Below, piece after piece: positions 59,017-64,000 of a stretch of 64,000 nucleotides of DNA. Source of the DNA: CAVWTN01 sp963757945 (GTDB taxonomy: Bacteria; Vulcanimicrobiota; Vulcanimicrobiia; Vulcanimicrobiales; Vulcanimicrobiaceae); contig CAVWTN010000002.1 in the NCBI GenBank assembly GCA_963757945.1, positions 1,860,001-1,924,000 on the forward strand. Direction: 5' to 3'. The stretch's first letter is position 1; every line of letters starts with the position of its first letter. A model generated the notes under the pieces. The model was not told the DNA's origin. It did not search any database and saw only the letters and a program-made list of their open reading frames with translations. The position numbers were made by a program, and so were the translations under genes.

Positions 59017-59403
59017 GTGGGCGACATCGGAAATGGAGTCTCTTCCCAACGTTCGCACGTGCGGCGCTATCTGCGCGCCCCCGTCGCGATGGGCGTGTCC
59101 TACACGCTCGACGGCGAGACGGATACCAAGCATTCGCATTCCAGCGATCTCGGCGGCGGCGGCTTACGGCTCGCAACGCATGAAGATCTCGCTCTAGGAA
59201 CGGTCTTGCTCCTGCGCTTCACGCTTCCCGGAGCGCCCCGCGAAACCGTCGCACGCGGACGCATCGTGTTATCGTTCTTCAACGCGGATTCGGCTCAATT
59301 CCACCACGGAATCGCCTTTACGCAAATCGATCCGCGCGATCAGGAAACCATCATTTCGTTTGTCGCCGCCGAAGTCGAGCGCGGCGAGGCGAAGCGCCCG
59401 TAA
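59017..59403 (+). CDS. PilZ-domain protein
   Basis: 128 residues. The c-di-GMP signature shows as RRYLRAPV (R-x3-R, here RRYLR) and, after a strand, SSDLGGGGLRL standing for the D/N-x-S-x2-G motif. Its Ser is replaced by Gly, so binding may be altered. A single-domain protein probably senses c-di-GMP and passes the signal to an unknown partner. GTG start. Confidence 0.8.
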   Translation: MGDIGNGVSSQRSHVRRYLRAPVAMGVSYTLDGETDTKHSHSSDLGGGGLRLATHEDLALGTVLLLRFTLPGAPRETVARGRIVLSFFNADSAQFHHGIAFTQIDPRDQETIISFVAAEVERGEAKRP

Positions 59404-59420
59404 CGCTTCGCGCGGCGCCG

Positions 59421-59678
59421 TCAGGGGATTTCGCGCGTCGACGAACCGCCCATGAAGCCGTAGAAGAAATAGCGGTCGCCTTCGGTTGTTTCGACGACGA
59501 TGCGCGTATCTTCCATTGAAGCTTGTTCGATCGTTTTACCTACGAGCGTGTCGAGAATAGATTGCGCTTGCACGAATTCCGCCTCACGAAGTGCATCGGG
59601 GTCGATGTCCATGAGGTTGATAAGATCGTCGACCTTATCGTTGCCCAACTGGTCAGCCCCGCTGCTCACAATGATCAC
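59421..59678 (-). CDS. Small acidic hypothetical protein
   Basis: 85 residues, no signal peptide. LINLMDIDPDALREAEFVQAQSILDTLVGKTIEQASMEDTRIVVETTEGDRYFFYGF suggests a helix pair followed by a small beta sheet. No family recognised. The start may be the second GTG four codons in. It is divergent from the FHA gene and converges on PilZ. Confidence 0.5.
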   Translation of the reverse strand: MIIVSSGADQLGNDKVDDLINLMDIDPDALREAEFVQAQSILDTLVGKTIEQASMEDTRIVVETTEGDRYFFYGFMGGSSTREIP

Positions 59679-59776
59679 ACCTCTCTACATCGACATCGGC
59701 ACGCATGCTTCTTGAGGGTTTCTCCATCACACTTGTAGGGGACTTCCGGCTGGATATCCTAAAGTCTCGTTCGCCC

Positions 59777-60085
59777 ATGTATATCCTGGAAATCCTCGGT
59801 GGGCCCCTTGACGGCAAGACCTGGGAATTCGACGACGAGATTACGATCGGGCGGGATCACGAGGCGGCCGGCGCCTGCATCACGCTCGACCGTTATATTT
59901 CACGTCGGCACGCCCAACTCCGCGAGAACGGGGGACAATTGGCTCTACGCGATCTCTCCAGCCGCAACGGAACGCGGATCGACGGCCAAGCGGTTTCGGG
60001 TGTCCCGGTGCCGCTGGAGCTGGGTATGCCGTTCGTCGTGGGCAGAACGAACCTGCGCGTGACCAGGGCGCCCGAGAAGGCCTGA
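59777..60085 (+). CDS. FHA-domain protein
   Basis: 102 residues, a lone forkhead-associated domain. GKTWEFDDEITIGRDHEAA, RYISRRHAQLREN and LRDLSSRNGTRIDG hold the Gly-Arg, Ser-x2-His and Asn-Gly residues that bind phosphothreonine. An upstream ATG at 59705 would add 24 residues without a clear domain. No kinase gene is adjacent. It sits 3 bases before panC. Confidence 0.85.
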   Translation: MYILEILGGPLDGKTWEFDDEITIGRDHEAAGACITLDRYISRRHAQLRENGGQLALRDLSSRNGTRIDGQAVSGVPVPLELGMPFVVGRTNLRVTRAPEKA

Positions 60086-60088
60086 CGC

Positions 60089-60979
60089 ATGCAAATCGTA
60101 CGGACGCCGGATTCCGCCCGGGCGATCGCGCGAACGCTCCCCCGGCCGCTCGCGCTCGTCCCGACGATGGGGGCGCTGCATGCCGGGCATCTGAGCCTGA
60201 TCGAGCGAGCCCGCGAGGAGAACGTGACGGTCGCGGCGTCGATCTTCGTCAACCCGCTGCAATTCGGGCCGAACGAGGATTTCGAGCGCTATCCGCGCTC
60301 CTTTGAGGCCGACTGCCGGCAGCTCGAGGCCGCCGGCGTCGAGCTGCTCTACGCGCCGAGTGTCGAGGCCATGTACCCAAAGGGGTTCGCCACCAGGATC
60401 GACGCGGGCGAGCTGCTGACGGTCTTCGAAGGGGCGGCCCGGCCCGGACACTTCGCCGGCGTCTGTACCGTGGTCGCGAAACTGCTCCACGCGCTCGAGC
60501 CGACGACGGCGTACTTCGGCCAGAAGGACGCCCAGCAGACGGCCGTCGTGCGGCGCATGGTTCGCGACCTGGACATCCCGACCCGCATCGTCGTCTGCAA
60601 GACCGTTCGAGAACCGGACGGGCTCGCGCTCTCGAGCCGCAACGTCTACCTGACGCCCCAGGAACGAGCGGCGGCCCCGACGTTCTATCGCGCGCTGGAG
60701 GCGGTCGCTCGCGCGATCCTCGACGGGGAGACCGATCCGAACGCGGCGCGCTCGATCGCGCGCGCGATGCTGCGGCCGCCCCTGGAGCTGGAGTACCTGG
60801 CGGTCGTCGATCCGGCGACCTTCCGGGAACAGGAGCGGCTCGCCCGGCCCGCCCTCGTCGTCGGCACCGTGCGCGCCGGCGCGCTGCGCTTGCTCGACAA
60901 CTTGAGCGTTCCGGCTGAAAACGGGCGAGATCCGATGGTCACGCCGTTCCACCGCTACGTGCGCGCAGCGGCGCCTTGA
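60089..60979 (+). CDS. panC: Pantothenate synthetase
   Basis: 296 residues. Joins pantoate and beta-alanine with ATP. VPTMGALHAGHLSLIERAR contains the HIGH-type motif. FVNPLQFGPNEDFERYPR, FGQKDAQQTAVVRRMVRDL and ALSSRNVYL complete the signature. First of four tightly packed genes for coenzyme A and tRNA modification. Confidence 0.96.
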   Translation: MQIVRTPDSARAIARTLPRPLALVPTMGALHAGHLSLIERAREENVTVAASIFVNPLQFGPNEDFERYPRSFEADCRQLEAAGVELLYAPSVEAMYPKGFATRIDAGELLTVFEGAARPGHFAGVCTVVAKLLHALEPTTAYFGQKDAQQTAVVRRMVRDLDIPTRIVVCKTVREPDGLALSSRNVYLTPQERAAAPTFYRALEAVARAILDGETDPNAARSIARAMLRPPLELEYLAVVDPATFREQERLARPALVVGTVRAGALRLLDNLSVPAENGRDPMVTPFHRYVRAAAP

Positions 60980-62160
60980 GAGTTCTGCTCGGGGTCTGCG
61001 GCGGGATCGCGGCCTACAAGGCCGCGGCGCTGGCGAGCGCCCTCGTGCAGCGCGGGGATGCCGTCCGGGTCATCATGACGGCCGAGGCGCGCGAGTTCGT
61101 CGGCCCGCTGACGTTCGCCGCGTTGACGGGGGAGCCGGTCGCCTCGTCGCTCTGGGAAGCGCCGGAGACGATCCCGCACATCCGGCTGGTCCGCGATGCG
61201 GACGTGCTGGCGATCGTTCCCGCGACCGCGAACACGCTCGCGAAGCTCGCGCACGGCATCGCCGACGACCTGCTCACGAACGCGGCGCTCGCCGCGCGCA
61301 TCCCGATCGTCGTCGCGCCCGCCATGAACGACGCGATGTACGAGCATCCCGCCACGCGCGCGAACCTCGCGATGCTGCGCGGTTTCGGCTACACCGTCGT
61401 CGAGCCCGGCGTCGGCTTTCTGGCCGAGCGCGAAACCGGCGTCGGCCGGCTCGCGGATCACGACGCGATCGTGGCGGCGATCGACGCGGCGAGCGCGCGT
61501 TCGCGCGAGCTCGACGGCGAGTGCGTGCTGATCACCGCGGGCCCGACGCGCGAAGCGGTCGATCCGGTGCGCTTTCTTTCGAACGCAGCGACCGGGACGA
61601 TGGGCATCGAACTCGCGCGCGAAGCGCTCGCGCGCGGCGCGGCCGTGGAACTCGTGCTCGGGCCGACGCTCGTCGAGCCGCCCGCCGGCGCGCGCGTCAC
61701 GCGCGTGGTGACCGCGCAGGAGATGGCCGACGCGACGCTCGCGCTCGCGCCGCACGCGACGGTCGCGATCGCGAGCGCCGCCGTCTCGGATTGGCGCCCC
61801 GCCACGACGTACGCGCACAAGGTGAAGAAGAGCGACGGCCCGCTCGCGCTCGATCTCGAACGCACGCCCGACGTGCTCGCCGCGCTCGGAGCTCGCGAGC
61901 ACGGATATTTCCTGGTCGGGTTCGCCGCGGAGACCGAACGGTTCGAGGAGCATGCCCGGGAAAAGCTCGCCGCCAAAGGGCTCGACGCGATCGTGGTCAA
62001 CGACGTCTCGCGCGCGGGGAGCGGTTTCGGCACGGCCGACAACGAGGCGACGCTCTTGTGGGGAGCTGCCGAGCGGCGCGTGCTGGGGCGCGCGCCGAAA
62101 CGCGAACTCGCGCGCCGCATCTGGGACGCGTTGCGCGAGATCCGCACGGCGCGGAGCTGA
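60976..62160 (+). CDS. coaBC: Bifunctional phosphopantothenoylcysteine decarboxylase/phosphopantothenate-cysteine ligase
   Basis: 394 residues. The N-terminal flavin decarboxylase half has GVCGGIAAYKAAAL, ADVLAIVPATANTLAKLAHGIADDLLTN and the PAMNDAMYEHP clamp. The C-terminal ligase half has LITAGPTREAVDPVRFLSNAATGTMG and AAVSDWRPA. Makes 4'-phosphopantetheine. The TTG start overlaps the panC stop by four bases. Confidence 0.96.
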   Translation: MRVLLGVCGGIAAYKAAALASALVQRGDAVRVIMTAEAREFVGPLTFAALTGEPVASSLWEAPETIPHIRLVRDADVLAIVPATANTLAKLAHGIADDLLTNAALAARIPIVVAPAMNDAMYEHPATRANLAMLRGFGYTVVEPGVGFLAERETGVGRLADHDAIVAAIDAASARSRELDGECVLITAGPTREAVDPVRFLSNAATGTMGIELAREALARGAAVELVLGPTLVEPPAGARVTRVVTAQEMADATLALAPHATVAIASAAVSDWRPATTYAHKVKKSDGPLALDLERTPDVLAALGAREHGYFLVGFAAETERFEEHAREKLAAKGLDAIVVNDVSRAGSGFGTADNEATLLWGAAERRVLGRAPKRELARRIWDALREIRTARS

Positions 62161-62163
62161 CGC

Positions 62164-62943
62164 GTGCTGTTGACGATCGACGTCGGCAATACGACGACGA
62201 AGCTTGGATTTTTCGGGCGCAACGGCGGCGCCGTCGGCACGCTGCTGCAGACGTGGCGCGTCAGCACGGTGCGCTCGCGCTCCTCCGACGAGTACGGCGT
62301 CCTGTTCCGCTCGCTCTTCGACGGCACGGCGCTGGCGCATGACGAGGTCGAGGCGATCGCGATCTCGTCGGTCGTCCCGCAGATCGACCATTTGCTTTCT
62401 GAAGCCTGCCTGCGCTACATGCGCGTCCAGCCGTTTTTTCTGAATGCCGGCTCTCAGGAACTGATCCCGGTCCGGACCGATCGTCCGAAGGAACTCGGGG
62501 CGGACCTCGTCGCGGCGGCGATCGGCGCGGTCGCCCTGTACGGCGCGCCCGCCGTCGTGATCGGCTTCGGCACGGCGACGACGTTCGGAGCGATCTCGGC
62601 GGACGGCGCGTTCCTGGGCGCCGCGATCGCGCCGGGCATCCAGATCTCGATCGACGCGCTCGTCGCGCGGACGGCGAAGCTGCCGCAGGTCGCGCTGCAC
62701 GCGCCGCCGGAGGCGATCGGCCGGGATACGGTCAGCGCGCTGCAATCCGGAATCGTCTATGGCTTCGTGGGCCAGGTCGAGGGGCTCGTCGGGCGGATCA
62801 AGCGCGAGATCGGAGAGGGCGCTCGCGTGATCGCGACCGGGGGCTTCGCCGAGGTGATCGCCCGCCATACGAGCGCGATCGATACGGTCGACCCGCATCT
62901 GATCCTCGAAGGCCTGCGGCGCTATTACGACTCCGTGCGCTAA
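62164..62943 (+). CDS. coaX: Type III pantothenate kinase, with atypical motifs
   Basis: 259 residues. Phosphorylates pantothenate, feeding coaBC. The N-terminal TIDVGNTTTKLGFF phosphate loop and LLSEACLRYM are normal. Two family motifs differ: GADR is GADL (112-115), and the Asp of D-x-G-T-A is Gly134 in VIGFGTATTF. The Asp of GAD is kept, so activity is likely but cation or ATP contacts may be changed. It starts three bases after coaBC. Confidence 0.92.
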   Translation: MLLTIDVGNTTTKLGFFGRNGGAVGTLLQTWRVSTVRSRSSDEYGVLFRSLFDGTALAHDEVEAIAISSVVPQIDHLLSEACLRYMRVQPFFLNAGSQELIPVRTDRPKELGADLVAAAIGAVALYGAPAVVIGFGTATTFGAISADGAFLGAAIAPGIQISIDALVARTAKLPQVALHAPPEAIGRDTVSALQSGIVYGFVGQVEGLVGRIKREIGEGARVIATGGFAEVIARHTSAIDTVDPHLILEGLRRYYDSVR

Positions 62944-62974
62944 GGTCTGTGCCGGCGTGCTAGAATAACGAGTC

Positions 62975-63982
62975 ATGCCACGCGTCGCGCCGGCCCTGCG
63001 GATCGGGGCCCATGAGATTTGGCCGCCGGTCGTGCTCGCCCCGATGTCGGGCGTCACGAACCGGACCATGCGCGCCCTCTACAAGCCGTTCGGCTTCGGC
63101 CTGACCGTCACGGAGTTCGTCTCGGCGACCGCCGTCGAGCACGGCAACGCGCGCACGCGCCAGATGATCGACCAGCACGGCGTCGAGCAGCCCGTCTCGA
63201 CGCAGCTCTGGGGCAACGACCCCAAGACGATGGCCTACGCCGCGAAGGTCGTGCGCGAATGCGGCGCCGATATCGTCGACATCAACTTCGGCTGCCCCGC
63301 TCCGAAGGTCACGAAAACCGAGGGCGGCAGCGCCTGCCTGCGCGACGTCGAGCGTTGCGAGGCGATCGTGCGAGCCGTCGTCGCTGCCGTGGATTGCCCG
63401 GTCACGGTGAAGATGCGCCTGGGCTGGACCGACGCGACGCACGTGTATCTCGACGTCGCGCGCCGCGCGGAGGCGGCCGGAGTCGCCGCGATCACGCTGC
63501 ACGCGCGCACGGCGAAGCAATTCTATAAGGGCTCGGCCGACTGGTCGCACATCGCGGCGCTCAAGGCGGCGGTCACCGTTCCGGTGATCGGCAACGGCGA
63601 CCTGACCGACGCCGCGCAGGCGTTGCGCCGCATGCGCGAGAGCGGCGTCGACGGGATCATGCTCGGCCGCGCGGTGCTCGGCAATCCCTGGCTCGCCGAG
63701 CAGATTCGCGATCTGCTGGAAGGGCGCGCGGCGCGCCCGCAGCCCGCGGCCCCCGAGCGCCTGCGCTACGCGCTGCACCACTATCGCGTGATGGTCGAGG
63801 AATGGGGCGAGGAGCGCGCGGTGCCGCAGATGCGCAAGCACCTCGGCTATTACCTCAAAGGCTTCCCCGGCGCGAGCGAATTGCGCGAGCGCGTGATGCG
63901 CACGGCGACCGCCGAGCAGACGCTCGCGGCGGTCGAGGAAACGATCGCGCGCCTCGAACGCGAAGCGATGGCCGCGGCGTGA
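62975..63982 (+). CDS. dusB: tRNA-dihydrouridine synthase
   Basis: 335 residues, FMN enzyme reducing uridines in tRNA. PPVVLAPMSGVTNRTMRAL, then DINFGCPAPKVTKTEGGSACLRD with the catalytic Cys, TVKMRLGW, ITLHARTAKQFYKGSADW and PVIGNGDL. LGRAVLGNPWL is the DusB-type phosphate loop. A TAGAAT stretch just before the ATG could be a -10 element, giving it its own promoter besides read-through from coaX. Confidence 0.95.
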   Translation: MPRVAPALRIGAHEIWPPVVLAPMSGVTNRTMRALYKPFGFGLTVTEFVSATAVEHGNARTRQMIDQHGVEQPVSTQLWGNDPKTMAYAAKVVRECGADIVDINFGCPAPKVTKTEGGSACLRDVERCEAIVRAVVAAVDCPVTVKMRLGWTDATHVYLDVARRAEAAGVAAITLHARTAKQFYKGSADWSHIAALKAAVTVPVIGNGDLTDAAQALRRMRESGVDGIMLGRAVLGNPWLAEQIRDLLEGRAARPQPAAPERLRYALHHYRVMVEEWGEERAVPQMRKHLGYYLKGFPGASELRERVMRTATAEQTLAAVEETIARLEREAMAAA

Positions 63983-64000
63983 GCGAGCCCGTGACGGATC
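63979..64000 (+). CDS. Possible start of a downstream gene, cut by the window end
   Basis: GTG overlapping the dusB stop by four bases (GTGA), a style used by many genes in this window, followed by codons for SEPVTD. Too short to identify. Confidence 0.3.

Noticed and set aside
1..64000. tRNA, rRNA, riboswitch, phage or transposase genes
   Set aside because: None could be supported by eye on either strand. A covariance-model scan would be needed to exclude small RNAs.

Overview
The window is about 64 kb of high-GC chromosomal DNA from a free-living bacterium. It reads as two-membraned: there is a TonB-dependent receptor, two LptD-like barrel proteins, secreted lipoproteins and O-antigen-type sugar genes. 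The SOS operators at lexA, however, match the CGAAC-N4-GTTYG type known from Gram-positives, with a LysM/YneA-like gene beside lexA. That mixture, the Thr/Pro-linker beta-propeller lipoproteins and the Oar-like receptor suggest an uncultured-type phylum such as Eremiobacterota (WPS-2). This is an impression from gene content, not a measured placement. No rRNA, tRNA, CRISPR array, IS transposase or phage gene was found.

Layout. 1-1.7 kb: 5' part of mfd (minus). 1.8-10.6 kb: three paralogous lipoprotein genes, each with three copies of a two-cysteine GYxSYYWGD module and a C-terminal beta-propeller, each behind the same promoter/operator block. 10.6-16.4 kb: a secreted Ig-like protein, an O-antigen ligase, deoA, a GT2 glycosyltransferase, a second Ig-like protein and larB. 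16.4-23.1 kb: a minus-strand operon rfbC-glf-[barrel-CBM20-like]-[barrel-CBM20-like], a twice-repeated gene pair. 23.2-30.6 kb: deoB, a WcaJ-type sugar transferase, MurJ, and the wecB/wbpE/wbpB/wbpD-like set for a diacetamido-uronic acid. 30.6-33.1 kb: ECF sigma factor, zinc-finger anti-sigma, a membrane protein and a small protein in one operon. 33.3-36 kb: lysine 5,6-aminomutase and a third Ig-like lipoprotein. 36-44.5 kb: a multi-spanning membrane protein, a PBP4-type DD-peptidase, GDP-deoxyhexose genes gmd-rmd, larC-larE, an ICMT-like methyltransferase and a CDF metal exporter. 44.5-45 kb: hicB with a broken hicA between inverted copies of a short repeat. 45-51.2 kb: thiolase, 3-hydroxybutyryl-CoA dehydrogenase, acyl-CoA dehydrogenase and sucCD, interrupted by a 378-bp element built of nested inverted repeats. 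51.5-55 kb: a large TonB-dependent receptor. 55.4-56.5 kb: divergent LysM gene and lexA. 56.5-59.7 kb: an orphan PTS IIC, a methionine-gamma-lyase-family enzyme, PilZ and a small protein. 59.8-64 kb: FHA, panC, coaBC, coaX and dusB.

How the genes work together. Much of the first 40 kb supplies nucleotide sugars (dTDP-rhamnose step, UDP-galactofuranose, UDP-diacetamido sugars, GDP-deoxymannose), transfers and flips them, and probably places them on the surface. The paired barrel/CBM-like genes sit in the same transcription unit as glf and rfbC. The 45-51 kb block links acyl-CoA turnover to the TCA cycle. The last block makes coenzyme A from pantoate. The best candidates for undescribed biology are the three-module lipoprotein family with its shared operator, the duplicated barrel/CBM pair, and the nested inverted-repeat element at 47.4-47.7 kb.
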